Origin: Trogon surrucura | Lineage: Eukaryota > Chordata > Aves > Trogoniformes > Trogonidae | Length of the DNA stretch: 64,000 nucleotides | Direction of reading: 5' to 3' | Assembly (NCBI GenBank): GCA_020746105.1 | Contig: CM036619.1 | Coordinates: 57,647,135 to 57,711,134, forward strand | In this document: positions 24,960 through 39,086 of the stretch, one piece after another | How positions within the stretch are numbered: the stretch's first letter is position 1 | Layout: each line of letters begins with the position of its first letter | The notes under the pieces: generated by a model | What the model was told of the DNA's origin: nothing | The model's input: the letters and a program-made list of their open reading frames with translations, nothing else | Databases searched by the model: none | Translations under genes and position numbers: made by a program

Positions 24960-25800
24960 CTGGAAGGGCCATTTGACTGGTATTCGCCAAAATCGGGGGA
25001 AGCGGTTGGCTGGAGGCAGGACTGCCATTCACAAGGACCTTGGCACACTCTGAGGGACAGGGCTGCCAGAAAATTAAAAATAATTCAAGAAAGAGAAGTG
25101 CTGTGTCCAGCACCTGGGACAAAACAACCTTGAACATCAGTATGGAGAGCGGACCAGCTGACCAAGTAGCAGCTCCACCAAAAATTGTCTTGGAGGCCTG
25201 GTAGAGATGTTAAACATGAGTCAGCCATGTCTCGTGTATGCTGAGTTGCATTAGGAGGAGTATCAGCCAGTCAGGAGACACGCTCATGAGGCCACATCTA
25301 GGGCTTGTGTCGAGTTCCGCACCTATCCAGAAATGTCAGAAAAACTGCAATGTGTCCAATGGAGGAACCGCTAACAAGGTTAGAAGGTGAAGCAGGTGGC
25401 GCACGATGAGAGGCTGAGCAAAATGATCTTGTTTAACCTGGAGAAGAGAAGGCTGAGGCAGGATTTAGTAACAGTCAGTCCCCTTTTAAAGGAGGTAGGG
25501 AGTTACAGAAAGAGATGGGCCCTTCTCAGAGGTGCACAGAGATGAGACCAGAGATAACAGACAAAACCTGCAACAAGGGAACGTTGTATTAAATATTAAG
25601 GAAAATAACTCACTGTAGTCAGACATGAGCAAGTTGCCCAGGAAGGCTGTGGCAACCCCATCCTTGGAGACTTTCAAATCTCAGCTGGACAAGGCCCTCA
25701 GCATCCCACTGTAGATGCGACATGAGCCCTGTTTTGAGCAGGAGGTTGGACTGGATGATCTGGAGACCCCTTCTGACATAAATTCTTCTGTGATTCTATG
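24960..25800 (+). mobile_element. CR1 LINE 3' fragment, sense
   Basis: CR1 landmarks appear in order. A CTGCCATTCACAAGGACCTT block is followed by AGCACCTGGGACAAAACAA, CAGCAGCTCCACC, GAGGCCACATCTAGGGC, TTTAACCTGGAGAAGAGAAG, GGAGACTTTCAAATC and GTTGGACTGGATGATCTGGA. It closes with the tail ATTCTTCTGTGATTCTATG at 25800. The frame is destroyed by indels, so it is an old dead copy of the reverse-transcriptase 3' region and UTR. The 3' end is firm; the 5' end could lie up to about 70 bases further left. Confidence 0.85.
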
Positions 25801-28800
25801 TCTCTACCTTATTCACACCAGAGATGTGTCTCCTCATGGGGTGACAGGCTTTGGTGCACCTGTAACCAATGAGATTGATCTTTCTTGCAAGGAAATAACA
25901 GAATCAAGAATTCTAAAGCATTAAGCAGCCTGCATATAGTTTTTATTCTCACCTAAACTAACAGTTTTCTACAGCTCAAACAACTCATAGATGGAGTTTG
26001 TACTCTTCATTTCTAAATTTTCTTGAACTTGGTGACAGAGAAAACACCTTGTGAAACAACATTCGAGCTATATGAATGGAATTACCAACACAAAGCATCT
26101 AGTTTAGCATCTCTAGTAACTGTTGTAACTCAGCAGTGCGGATCCCAGTTGTCTGAGAGCCAAGTAAACCTGTGAAGAAGTGGCCAAGGTGGTGATGATA
26201 CAAGATGACAACAGAAAGCCAAGGTATAATTTGTGTCGCAGTTGCTCCTCTCTCTCAGGTGGTGTAGTTGAAACTGTTTTCCCTTGCAAGCACATTTGCT
26301 TGTATTTGTGTAGTTGTTGGCTACCATCCTTCACAACCTGAAGACAACTCAACCAGGAGTAAGATGCAGAGTTTTGCAGGCCCAGAACAATAGAGAAATC
26401 CCATGCCAGAGAAGTTACAGGTCCCTCTTCAAGGGACAGTGTGTTTAAAGAGGTAACAGGTAAAGGTAAGAGCGAGCTTGAAACTGCCTGCTTTAACAGT
26501 TTCCCCTGTGGCAGGGTCTTCCCTGTGACCTGTCGCTTCTGCTGCAGCTCTTCTGAGAATTCTCGGTCTGTTGGCTGATGTTGTCCATGGCCACTGATTT
26601 TGTATCTCTATGGCAGAGGAAAGAAGCAAGGAAACTCTGCTGTGAGTTTTCTCATCTCCACAGGCTTTAACTGAAAACTGGAAGATAAGGCAATTTATCT
26701 GACTTTGTCTGTCAGCTTCAAAGTTCATACGATTTAAAAATAAGTCATGAGACGGAGGTCAGCTGCCTTTTCATGCAAATCAATGTCATGGTTTCAACTT
26801 AATAATTTTGGTACTGTGGAAGTTGTTGCTCATTTGTTGCAGCATGTTCTCAAGTTTCTCTGCATGTCCTCTAGATGCCCCAAAAAGTGTGTGGAAATGA
26901 AAGGCTGGAGGAGAAGGGAGAGATGTTTATTGTTGACTTTGCTAGGATTTTTGGATTTTGCCAGTGTTGCTTATGCTGTTTTAAAGTTTCAATTTTAAAA
27001 ATCCTCAGGGATTGAGTCCGCTTGAAATGTGAAACCAGCAAGAAATTTTATGAAGCCAAATCAGTTTGATTCTTGCAGTATATTTCTGTGTAGGTACAGA
27101 TGTGTGTCACTGTGCTTTGTAGTTGTTTTATGTGCTAAACCCATAGGAACCAGAAGTAGGGATTTCCTATTGCTGCTATCTAAACTAACTTTGGAATCTG
27201 CCACGCACGTTGGCATTGGAAAATGTAGGCTCAAGGGAATGGGGATAATGTGTTTGTGGAATGCTGTCGAGGTTGCTAGCCTTAAAAGCAGACATTTTGA
27301 TGCGTGATACACACACATACACTGACAAACTATAATGTCCTGCTTTGTTGGTTGGCATCTAGTGGCAAAATTGAAGTGTAGTTTAAGAGTTATTCTGAAC
27401 TTTTTGAAGAATAGGGTTATTTCTCATGAGGGGAGGAGAAATACAACCCTCATCCACTTAGAAGAATGTGGCCGAGGAAAGTGTTTACACAGACTTATGT
27501 CACGCTCAGCTGTACGCTAAAACAGCTGCTTGCTCTAATTTAAGATGTGAGAGCACTGACAATGTCCACTGAAAACACTGGAGATACTGTATTAGAAGTG
27601 CAGATAATCAATAGTTGGCAACTAGACTAGTGCTTTCTTATTTTTTCTTTTTTTCAGTTTTGGGTTTTGGTGGGGTTTTTTGCAGGTTCTCTTCATGATC
27701 TTAGGTGCAGAGCCTTTTGAAAGCAGTTTCCCATTTTGCTTTTACACACAGATGCACAAGCATCCCTGTTTGCCCTATTTTTCACTGTCCTCCCAAACAT
27801 TTTGAACCTCAGGCTGTAGAAGAAAATGAGACCCTAACCTCATTGTTTTGTTCCTACAACATCTAATAGATAAAAAAACATTATGGATTCTAAATTGTAA
27901 CATTCAGCTTTTAGTATCCTTTGCTTTAAGCACAGATTTTTTGTTTCAGTGATTTTCCAGTTAAAATTAATGTGAGGTTTTATGTCTAGAGAAAAGTTGG
28001 TTTCAGGTATTTTCTTCAGCTACGGAAGTCCTGTGCCTGATTCTAAGGGGTCAAGAGCTATGCCCTTTTTTGTGTCTTGTTCTGTTTGGTAGTGGAGGAG
28101 TCTGCAAAATACACAGGCTGGCTTGAAGGGAACCCTTCTTTGAAAATGCTGAGTTCACAGATCTTTTGATCAGAGGTCATGAAGCTCAAAGTGTTGTTTG
28201 TGAAAGAGGTTTTGTCAGCAAGGTCTCCTGAATCTGCTTCTTCACAGAGTTATGTGATGTTCATAAATGAACATTTGCCTCTTTGTCCTGAAGGTAATGA
28301 AGGTAATAGAAAGTTCTGCTCATGATGTCTTCTTTATTATTGATCTCCAGAAGGCACTCGGAAAGGATCCTTGCATACTGCATTTGAGAATAAAAATCTG
28401 AGGGATTAAGTCGTCATAAGAAACTGAGTTCTCATCCGGTTGAAAACCAAAATAATTTCCCCAGCTTTCTATCTCATTTTTAAAAATAGTAGTCTTTTTT
28501 TAAAATCCTCTTACAATTACTTTCCTTTTTCTATGGGAACACAGCAGTGGTGTGCTACCAAATTTAAAGGACCAGAAAGCCTAAAAAAAGAGAAGTCCCG
28601 CTTCCCTCATCCCTTTGAAGGACCTCCCTGTCTTTATGGGCTAGTGGAAAGAAAATCAGCTGGAGTCAGGGTGAATCTCCAGGGTTCACCAGCCAAGGCA
28701 ATCCCAGGTTCTCATTCCAATACCAAAATCACATTTTTATTTCTGAAGAAGCTCAGGTAGCAAAGGAAATTAATCTTCTTCGCTCCTGCATGTGTAGAGA

Positions 28801-31800
28801 AACAGGTAAGTAACACCAAATATAGTAGTGTACTAGCTTTCGGTTCTCTCACACTGTGCAGCTCTAGTTGATCCATGTAACTGTTCAGAGAGAGAGAGAG
28901 AAGTGAACAACTGTAATTTAAATTGTTACGTAGATGAGTCTCTGGGCAGGACAGGGGCAAGAAGATATTTTTATTAACAATATTAGTCATAAGCATATCA
29001 AATCTTTAAGCCATTGTAGTGTATTTTATTTCATCTAAAAAAAAATAAAGTGCAATAAATTCCAGTTGATAGAGATGATTTTTACAGCACATGCAAACAA
29101 AATCTTTGAAAAAAAATGAAGACCATAAGGTTAACAGATACTTAAGATACTCAGTGCGTAACTGAACAGTGTAATAATTACAGATTGTCCCATATGGAAG
29201 CTCCTGAATCATTTCTCAGAGGGAAGGAAAGCTCAGAGATTATGTGGAGTGGATACTATTGTCCCGTTTAAATTCTCTCTCCCAATCTTAACTCCTCCAG
29301 GCCTGTCATATGTAGCCTGTTACAATCAAATTTCTGACAAAAACATTTTCTCCTGGAAACACAAAAGAAGAGCTCAGGGAATTTGAGGAGGGGTATGGGC
29401 TGTTTTGTTTTCCAGGTGTTTTTGTCTCAAAAAAAAATTCAAAAAAAGAAAGAAAATGGGAACAAAGGAATTAAAATAGAAATTAAGGTACTCTTGCCTG
29501 AAAGGACACATATTTCTCCTGAGTTGATGTTCAAAAGATGTTTTTGGGGGGCAATTTATTTCTAATTCAAAATCTGTGCAACACTTTATTTGAAGTTTAT
29601 TTAAAGGGAAGAAAATGGGGATCAGATACCCCGAAGTGAGTAAAAGATAATGAGTTAAGATGATCATGATTTAGATTTAAAGTATTTTTTTTAAAAAAAT
29701 TGTCAGGTTGTTGAGCAGAATCCAACAAAGCTGTACTATTTAGAGTGAGGAAAAACAGCCTAAGCAGTAGGTTAGTCTAGCTGCTACTGGTTTTGCAAGA
29801 AATTAAGCTATTTGCAGAAAACTGTAAGAAATTACAAAAAAAAACTAGGTCAAGAAAAACAGTTGTGCCTAAGGAAAAGTAGTTCAGCAATGCTTTACCA
29901 GACAGGGCTGCGGCAGCGGTCAGGAAGGTCTCTCTGCAGATCTGCTCCAGTTGGAGTGAGCTCTGGTGCACAAATTAAGTCTGATACCTGATTGAAGTTA
30001 AATGGCTGGGAAGCAAACTCTACAGGTTTGTCGCAGTGTGCTCAGGGTGCTTCGTGCTACAAGCAGTAATCTGAACTGGATGAAGAGGAAATTCAACAGT
30101 TATTTTTATTGCTCTAGGAGAGGATGTTCCTATTCTAAAATCCAAAGGGTTGGACAATGGGACTGTCTAGAGGCTCTGTCCAGTAGAAGGGTAGTTGCCC
30201 ATGAAGTTGGAAAATCAGTTCTCAGATGCTTTTTGAAGGCACAGGAAAACTGTCAGCAGAATTTAAAATTAAGTTATTTTAAAAAAAAAAAAAATCCCAT
30301 TGCTGTCAGGTCATATGTGCACCTCATGATACTCTGTTGCTTAAGCAAAACTTGAAGGAACCAGTAGAGATCACCTGCAATTGAACATAATGGAGAAAAT
30401 TTTTAAAATCTACGACCATTATTATTTTAGCTATTGTGAAAAAGAAAAGGAATTTCTAGCCTCGACTGTAAGAAAATGCATAAGGATCAGGGACAATGCT
30501 TACCGAGAACTTAGAACGTTTCTATTTGCTTACTTTTTTGTGATTGTGCTTCATTTTATGTGAACAGGACCTTAGTGTTTAAAGTCCATAAACAGTAATT
30601 GGACTATCAGTATGAACTGTTAGGAAACGAAACTCCACCTCTAATATATGCATTTTTTTAGAAATCATGTCCGTCCATATAGGAAATATGTGCAAGTGTT
30701 GATGATAATTTAAAGAAAAGTATTGACTGTAATAATTTATTATGTTTATCCTTATGGTAAACTTTGATTTATTATGAGGGATGAACATAGATATATTGTT
30801 TAACTCTTACAGACAGTAGGAAGAAATGAAAATGTGTAATGATGTAAAGATGCATGAAGTAAAAACATTTGTAGCTACATGACAGTACTTTTGGACATAA
30901 TAGCACAATAAAAACCTGGATTATCCTGTGAAGTTTCCCTTTTATTTCTGATATGATCACTGGGTATTAAAAAAACAGGAGGTGTTTCCAGCTTTAATCT
31001 CAAAACTCTAGAATGGAGCAGGCTGAGCAGGAGCCAGTGGAGTAGACAGCATCCACGGAAGGTGCAGAGCAGATACTTGCAGAGACTGAAAGCTGCGAAA
31101 TGCTGAGGGAGACCAACTAGTTCTTTAAGAGAAAGGCGCTTCCAGTTTGAACCATTTGCTGTTACTTGCTGGTGCTGGCATCCAGACAGAGTATCCCTCC
31201 CTCATACATTCCTTTCTCACTAGATATATAATTATTCCTTTACATGTTGTCATAGTTTTAAGCTCCTGACTCAGATTTCTTAAATGCCATCTAAGACAAC
31301 TGTGTATTCCCTTCTCAGAGGCGAGGATCAAGGACAGCCTGGAAGGAGACACAGTTGCTCTCTTGCCTAACCTCTTTTTCTCCATGGCTTGCCGCTCTCT
31401 GCTCAAGCAGACAAGAGATTCTTTTCTAGAGGAGATTTTCTGAAGATTTCTCATGATACAAGTTTCTGATAATAAAAAGTTACGTCTTTTGGACTTTAGT
31501 GGCACTTTGTATCTGCCTCACTACTGCTGTGGGCTCAGGCGGTCACCTCCTTTGATCCAGAGTGACACAGTTGGTCCCCAGCTGCATCGGTAAGAGTCAC
31601 TTCATTCGTGCCAACTGCTGCAACACTTTCAGGCTTTGTGAGACTTGAGAGCAAGCTGTTAGCAAGTCAAACCTTTACACCTCATGGCTGCCGTTGCCTA
31701 ATCCAGACTGTTGCGGCCAGCCCCAATGCAGCGATACACGAGAGAAGCGGGTAGGGAGGAGTGTCCCCTATTTCGCTGTGCAAGCATATGGTGCTGTGGT

Positions 31801-32339
31801 GGAAACAGCACGCTCAGCAGGAGATCTAATCAATAATTGCATCTTGTGAACCAACCACGCAGGGATGCAACAGTATCCTCCTCTGTGTAGTTATAAAATA
31901 CACATGGCAATAACAGACACATGTTGATGTTGCTGTGTTGCCTGGTACAGCCCTCCGCAAACACGGGAAGTGGGAGTTCACTCAGTTTTTAGTCAGGCTG
32001 GGGAGACAGTTGATCTGGTTCTCGGGAATTCCAGAGAGAATCAGGGCAAAGTCTTTTAGATGCCTTTTATTGCTTTTCTTTTGATCCTATGAGAGAGCAA
32101 GGAAAATAAAATAGTCCAAAGAAGTAGTAATTATACAAACATAACCAAAACAAAAATTTCCTGACATGTTTCAGTTATTCTAGGGAATTTACCAAATTTA
32201 ATTTGCTGGACAATCTGATTTCTTCTTAGTAAATTGTTCCATTCTAGTGCCTTTTTCATTCCTGATTTTTCTGGCAGGTATGTTTGTATTTTGGACTCAA
32301 GCTTAACTGTAGAGTTTGAAATTGTGCACCTGTGGCATG
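25801..32339 (+). other. Intron segment: unique sequence
   Basis: No exon was recognised. It contains a short GA microsatellite and several A/T runs. The 31.5-32.1 kb stretch is slightly richer in CpG, but I could not identify it as a transposon. Confidence 0.4.
28887..28902. repeat. (AG)7-8 microsatellite
   Basis: A short uninterrupted AG run begins after CTGTTC. Confidence 0.85.
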
Positions 32340-32972
32340 TCACAGACTCACAGCGTGAGATTGTAAGTGACCTCTGGAGGTCATCTTGCCCATCCGCCTG
32401 CCCAAGCAGGGCCAACCACAGTGAGTTTCCACGACCAATTTGAGGTAACTTCTGAATATCTCGAAGGATGGAGACTCCACAGCCTCCCTGGGCAACCTCT
32501 ACTGGTGCTCAGTCACTCTCACAGTAAAAAAGTGTTTCCTGGTGTTCAGAGAGAAAGTCCTGCATTTCAGGTTATGCTCACTGCCTCTGGTGCTGTCACT
32601 GGGCACCGCTGGAAAGATCCTGGCTCTTTCCTCTTCCCACCCTCCCTTCAGCTATTTGTACACATTGATAAGATCCTCTCCGAGCCTTTGCTTTTCCAGG
32701 CTGAGCACAGGCCCAGCTCTCTCAGCCTTCCCTCACAGGAGAGATGCTCCAGTCTATCATTTTTGCGGCCTTTCACTGGACTCTCTCCAGTATGTCCCTC
32801 TCTCTCTCATAGTGGAGAGCCCAGAACTGGACCCAGCACTCCAGCTTTGGCTTCGCCAGCGCTGAGCAGAGGGCAAGGATCGCCTCCCTTGACCTGCTGG
32901 CAACACTCCTCCAGTGCAGCCCAGGATACCATCAGCTTTCTCTGCAGCAAGGGCACAGGGCTGGTTTGTGTC
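32340..32972 (-). mobile_element. CR1 LINE 3' fragment, antisense
   Basis: The + strand opens with TCACAGACTCACAG, the reverse complement of the CR1 octamer tail, followed by GACCTCTGGAGGTCATCTTG. The rest follows the reversed CR1 consensus: ACTCCACAGCCTCCCTGGGC, AAAAAGTGTTTCCTGGTGTT, TCCAGGCTGAGCACAGGCCC, CCAGAACTGGACCCAGCACT, CTTGACCTGCTGGCAACACT and GCAGCCCAGGATACCATC. It is about 630 bases, better preserved than the copies near 10 kb, and 5'-truncated as CR1 usually is. A 222-codon open frame on the + strand (32367-33035) is merely antisense to it. Confidence 0.93.
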
Positions 32973-34935
32973 ATTGCTTTTATTCCTATAGAAACTTGTT
33001 GCTTTTTTTTTCTCTCTAAGCTTGTTTTCAAGTAAAATGATCTTGTCCGAAGGGGGTTTTCTTGAGTGTTGGAAGATGAAGTTTTCAAGATTAGGAATCT
33101 GTCTTTGGGGCATTGTTTCAGATTTCTTCACAATTGTATGTATGTGCAGTTCTTTTGATCACTAAAATGGCATGTGAAGTCCTTTTCAAGATCTGAAACG
33201 TAATGTTACGTACCATTTCTTGAAAGCCAATTAATAGCTCTTCCATATATAGAAGAAGGAACTATTTACTTCCCTCTTGGAAGTGGTATTTTCTATACTT
33301 ATAGTCTGTTCCTGTACAGAAGAGAGTAGCTGGGCTAGCTGAGTTTTCTTACAAAGGTTTTCTTGAATTAGTGTATTTTAATTAAGAATTCATTAGAAAC
33401 CTGTAAGAAGAGTTCTGATGACTTTGAAGGACTGTTCCTATTTTTTCTATATTAATGCTAACATTTTGAAATGGGCACCTGCTTCCATATGGTGGTTTTT
33501 TATTTTCATCTAGGTATGCTGTTCTTTTAAAAGCTAGGTTTATGATTAAGATGGAAAAAATACTAAGTAGATTAATTATGACGGAAACTATTACTACATG
33601 AGAAATTGTAGGTTTACTTTGAAAGAAAACAATCACATGGAAGAGCCCAGCAAGTACAAAACTGTGCCATTTTTTAAAATTTATATTCTTTTCCCCTATC
33701 TTCTTTAGGTCCTTCTTTTAAGAAAGCCGAGACTGAGTTGGAGTCACAAATACTATAGGAGTGTGCAGTCACCTGCCTGTGTTAAGCAGAGGTTTTGGTA
33801 GCATTTCTCTCATTAGGATGCCTGTGATCGTTTGCTGGGGCCCATCTCATGGACATGGGTCTGATCTGTTCCTTCCAGCTTCCGCATTCAAGAGTTCTCC
33901 CCTGACATTCATAGCATGAGGCAAACAGTGTCTGTGCTCAGAGTTTGTCTAGAAGTTGGCAGTTTTGTCGTTTGTTACTTCAAAAGCACTACATTGTACT
34001 TGGTTTTGGAGGGTCACTTCATTGATTTTTTTTTTTTTTTATTTTCTTCAAGTAAAGGTAGACTTCTTCAGAAAGTGATAAAAATTACATTTCAAGAATG
34101 TTAACTCGGTTTTTCATTTTGGTTTCTGTTCCTCCTGGAGAGAACCATTTTTTTTAGGATTTTAAAATGAACACCTGAGAATTTTAGATGTTTGTGTACG
34201 TGTGAAAGAGATTAAGTTGGTTTATGGTGCTAAATAAGAGTAAGACTCCAATATTCATTCTAATGGAGGAATAGTTTGCTTTGGTGGTTTGCATGGGCAC
34301 AGTAGTTTTTAGTGATCATTTAAAATTACAGCAACAATTTAAATTTTGCCTTCTTTCCATTTTTTTAATGCTGTTGTAATTTAATTAAGTAGACAAAAAC
34401 TTTGTATTATTTCTCATTAAAATGGAAACTTTTCATTCTCTTTGTTTTCATTCTATTTGTTGCAACATTAATGGCAGATCCTAAGCACTGGTATGGTGTA
34501 GTCAACTATGAAACTATTTCAGAAGCTAAGCCTCAGGAGACTTATGCCACGACAGTTCGCAAAAAAGATTAATATTTGATCATGATTTTTTTTATTTATT
34601 TTTTTTAGTATAACTTCCCTGTGAGGTGAAAAACTTAGGAAAGTCACATTGCTTGTTTAGAATATCCCTTCTCCCCAGAAGTCCATGGTGTACTGTGCCT
34701 GTAGTGTTCTGTATGATTATTGGGAAATCAGGTGATGTATTCATGTTGATTAAGAGAATCTGTGTCAGGGATCTAAAGAAAACATTGTGGGATTAGTAAT
34801 TACAATCATTAGTCTTCTGTCTTGCAGCTGGATCAGCAAGAGCAATACCATACATGCACATTTTTTTCCTAGTGCACCTACCAGAAGAGATGAGGAGTTG
34901 AATGGGGAGCAGGTTTTTTTAAATCAAGTCCTGTT

Positions 34936-34959
34936 TGTGTGTGTGTGTGTATGCGTGTG
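34936..34959. repeat. (TG)n microsatellite with an interrupted end
   Basis: About seven TG units are followed by ATGCGTGTG. Confidence 0.85.
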
Positions 34960-35845
34960 CAAAAAACTACTGAGCTCTTCCCCAGTACTTGTCTAAATGA
35001 CTTTTCATTGTTTTCTTAATACAACGTGTAAGCTGGTATCTTCTGTGTGGGTACTGAGTGTTTCTTTTAAACTTGGATGTCGCTTAGACTTAGGTGTCAC
35101 ACTTGTGCTTTGCAGACAATGCGTGCTCCAAGAATGCTTCGTAAAATGTAGTATGTACTGCTGCAGTTGAACAAGGACACTTGAAACGTGAACGTGGTTT
35201 TACTGCAATGGGCTATTTTAGTAGTAAGGAAACCCTTCTAAGAAAATGTGGCTCTGGGTACCTACATTTACTTGTAAAAATTCAACCATTGAAGAAGCAT
35301 TGTGTGGTCTTGAGAGGGCAGTCATATGGGAAAGTGCAAGACAGTGTTTTCCATGTGGCACAATATAGTATTGGAATTTTTCTATTTCCTATTAATTAAA
35401 CTATAATAAGAAGTACTTGTATTTAGAGGTGTTTTTTTTCCATAAAAGCGTGGTGGACACATTTTTATAATAGTGTATTCCATGTTTCTGAGTAGTCTGA
35501 TTTAACATGTAATTTAAAAAATCTTGTTGAAAATTATGTAATGGCAATTATTTCAGAGATACAAACTGCACTTAACTTTGCTACTATAACCTAATTCAAC
35601 TTAGTTAAAAAGGATTAATGCTGCTGAAGGACTAGGTTTCCTATGGTAACATCAGAATGCACGTGTAATATTCCATTATGAGTTACCAGGGACTGAGCTT
35701 ATCCACGTCCATCGTAGCAGTAATACAGAAGTGATTTACTGCCGTGTTCACTTAAAGTACTGGCCAGGTTTCAGGTAATTACTATGTATTCAGTGCAGAT
35801 GGGACTGCAGTGTAGTGTTTTTACCTGTGTGCCAATCATCACTAA

Positions 35846-35882
35846 TTTTGAAGTGATGTTTTGAAGTGATGTTTTGAAGTGA
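35846..35882. repeat. 13-bp tandem repeat, 2.8 copies
   Basis: The unit TTTTGAAGTGATG occurs at 35846-35858 and 35859-35871, with a partial third copy at 35872-35882. The copies are identical over the shared length, which suggests recent slippage. Confidence 0.9.
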
Positions 35883-38326
35883 CCACAGTTTTTTCTGTTT
35901 GAATTAGTCCTGGCACAAGTGGTAGGTTTCGTGAGCTGAGAGTGTAGAGCGGTTGTTGTTTTCATGCTTGTAGGTGTCACTTCTTGCCTGCCAGCTGCAG
36001 TGGCAGAGCATTGTCCCTCTTGCCTAGGGAAACGGGAGCTTTCGCCTGGATCTTCAAGGCAGCAGCGGGATGAATGCCTTAATACCGTCTCGAGGGGTCT
36101 CTCACCAGGTTATGTTTTTTACATTCAGGTTTTAATGTCAAATATTTACTCAGGCGTTTGAGAATGATGAGAAAATACTACTGACCATATCCAAAACAAA
36201 CATTTTATACTGTAAAGTGTGAGAACCATGATTAAGCAGTTATTTTGAGGGTCTTGTTTTACAAGAAATATATATACTCTTAGTGAAGCATTCTAGTAAT
36301 ATAAGTCCTTTACTGTTTATCCTGATTTAAATGTTATAACATGCAAGAGAGTGTCTTGGTGATTCTAAATATACCCTGATTGTTTACTGCAGTGGGGTAT
36401 CTCCTTCTTTGAGGTTTTCTTTTGCAGCCATTTCCATTTTTGTATTTAAGTTGTAATAATTCACATTTCTATTATGGCACAAGTACATCAGCATCCTAAG
36501 AATACTCATTCTTGAAATTACAATTTATTTGAATCAATAAAGTTCTAAAATTCTTAACGACTTAATGATTTAAATCCTATATGCATTTGTAGGGGAGAAT
36601 TGCATATTCTGGCAGTCAAGAAATACGTAGCTAACTGTTCAGTCAGAACTACAGAATTGATAAATATAATCTTAGTGGTTATTACAAATACAGCTGCTCA
36701 TTAGTTTTTTAGTGCAGTAGCCTGTTATCTGGAATTGCTGACTCATTGAAACTCAAAGTTTTTAGGAATCCAAGAAAACTTGGAAGAGCGTTTCCTAACA
36801 GAACTGGCTACATGTGCAGTCGGGGAGAGCTTCCAAGGCAGTCAGAGCACTCATCTGGGAAATTCGGGTTTCTGCTCTGCCTGGTTCTCAGTCAGAGGAC
36901 AGAGTGAGATCTTTCTTTTCCCAGAGGACCAGCCGGACCACCAGCTCTCTGGATTTGCATAGGCTTAACTCTGAGGTACATTGAGATAACAAATACATGC
37001 TGTTTTTTTAAGCGCTTTTCTTAAAAAAAAACTTCCCTGCTGGAAGAGCTCAGAAACACAGCAACAGTTCATGGTGGTGTGTCATTTTGCTGTCCAAACA
37101 GAAAATGAATGTTGGTCTTTAAGGAAAAATCGTCTAAATCCATTAAAACCGGATAATCTCAGTTTGCTTGAGCTGCTGTTGCTAAAATGCCAATCCCCTC
37201 TGCACAAAGAGCAACAAGCAGGAAATAACAAGGTCAGATATTATGCTCCTCATCCCTTTCACTTGCTGGAAAACACTTTCACCCTCAGCTGGTTTCCTCC
37301 CATGATCGCAGCTGACACGCCAGGGCCTTTGGTTTGGAAAGGGTGGGGTCTTGGCTCCCGTGCTGCATGGCTGGATGCTGATGTATTGTGCTGATTTGTA
37401 ATCATTTACGTGCTGCATACTTCCATACGTGATTCCATAGTCACAAGTATTAACTGTGTTAAGTATCGTAACAACTTGTAAAGAGCAGGGGAAAAAACCA
37501 ACCGCTCTGGGCTTGGTTCTTACCAAGAAGTTAGAGAAGCAAAAGAACATCTACGCAGTGATTTAGAATAATTATGATTCATCTCTCGGGATGAGGACAT
37601 GTGTGTTGGACCTAGGGTGTGCTAAGAGAGCATAATGTGAAAAATACAAGAGCATACCTCTTTCTGAATCTTAAGGAAAACATAGTCCTAAGTAAAACTA
37701 GAGCATAAATAAGGTCTCAGGGAAGTCTTGTATGAGAAACTGAATAAAAATAAAGAAGTTATGTTCCGTGTAAAGAATAGTTTCAGAATTCCTTGAGCAT
37801 AGAAAATATTAATTCTTGTAAATGAAGTATCTCTTAGGAATTTTGTTGAAATAAATAGATTCCTAAAATGGGGATTCGTGTCTTTATTTGACTTTTGTCT
37901 CAACTCCTCATCAATCCTTTTAGACAAAGCCAGAATCAAGTTATAAAAATCAACCTTCTGTTTTATCTCTGGAGTTTAATCATTTGCAAATTATCATTCT
38001 TACTGACAGTATTCATAATAATCTACTTGTGTAAGCATGTGTACATTCCACTGAATGCATTTTTCCAGTTATGTGTGGGGTTCATTTAGGATGATTAAGA
38101 ATTGCTGAAGTCCCTGGTTGAGTATTCTGTTACTCTGTGAAAGTTTTACAAAATGTTTGCCTTGTCTTTATGCAAGCATATATATATAAAAATCAATCTA
38201 TTGTTTTTATTCTTCTCATGTACTGGTGTTGCTAAATTGAGGAAAATGGGAGTTTTAGCAACATTTGAATTTTGATTTATTTTGTATGAGATAGTGCTAT
38301 CTTTTGAAGTGTCGGGTCAAAAGGGG

Positions 38327-38360
38327 AAAATAATTTGATGGTAAAAATAATTTGATGGTA
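38327..38360. repeat. 17-bp tandem duplication
   Basis: Two exact copies of AAAATAATTTGATGGTA lie head to tail, followed by AAAAATTATGG. It is probably a recent slippage event. Confidence 0.9.
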
Positions 38361-39086
38361 AAAAATTATGGAATAATTTTTAATTAGTATTTTTAAATTA
38401 AATTAAATTTGGCAGTAGGAACAAACCTAAATAGATATGTTTTGGCTTTTAGTATTACCGATACAGACTATTGTGTAAAGTCATTCTCTGTTATTTCTGG
38501 TGTTACAAATCAAGGCTCATTTTTTTAATTTGACTAATGACGGTACAAGTTGAAAAGCTAATACAAGACTGTTCCAGAACGAGTGGGGCAAAATTTCAAG
38601 CAACTCTCACCAAAAGTTAGATATTGTTTATCAGCTAGTTGTTTGTTTTCTTTTTTCTTTTGCAATGCATTCTTCTATTATATTTGAAGACATACAGCAT
38701 GCACTGGTAAAGAAGATAAATGTTAACCTTCAGCTGAAAAAACACCTGAATCCTGGTAATAACCATTCAGGTTATTGCTACACTTCAATAAGAAATCTCT
38801 GCAACAGGCTGTCAATAGATTATTTTTTTTATTTATTCTCTTGGTTTATTGATTAAGAAAAGAAAATGATTACCCTAAATTGTTGCTAGTGAAATGGGAG
38901 ATTACAGTAGGGAGTGTCCGTTAAATCAAAGTCTAAACATATCGTAAAGCCCAATCAATAAAAAGGAGATACATTCGAGTAAGTGAGCTAAGGTGAAATA
39001 AAGCTTACTCTAGAAACTCAGAGTGTAGGGAGAGCACAACACTATGGGTACCAGATATTTGGGTTTGTTGTTTTTCTTACAGGGAG

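Noticed and set aside
31500-32110. Possible LTR, suggested by a TATAAAA near 31893, AATAAA near 32105 and some CpG-rich sequence
   Set aside because: No matching TG...CA ends, target duplication or recognisable primer site could be found, and the signals are weak in AT-rich DNA.
32367-33035. Longest open frame in the window, 222 codons on the + strand
   Set aside because: It lies antisense to a clear CR1 3' fragment (32340-32972), and its translation matches no cellular protein family I know.
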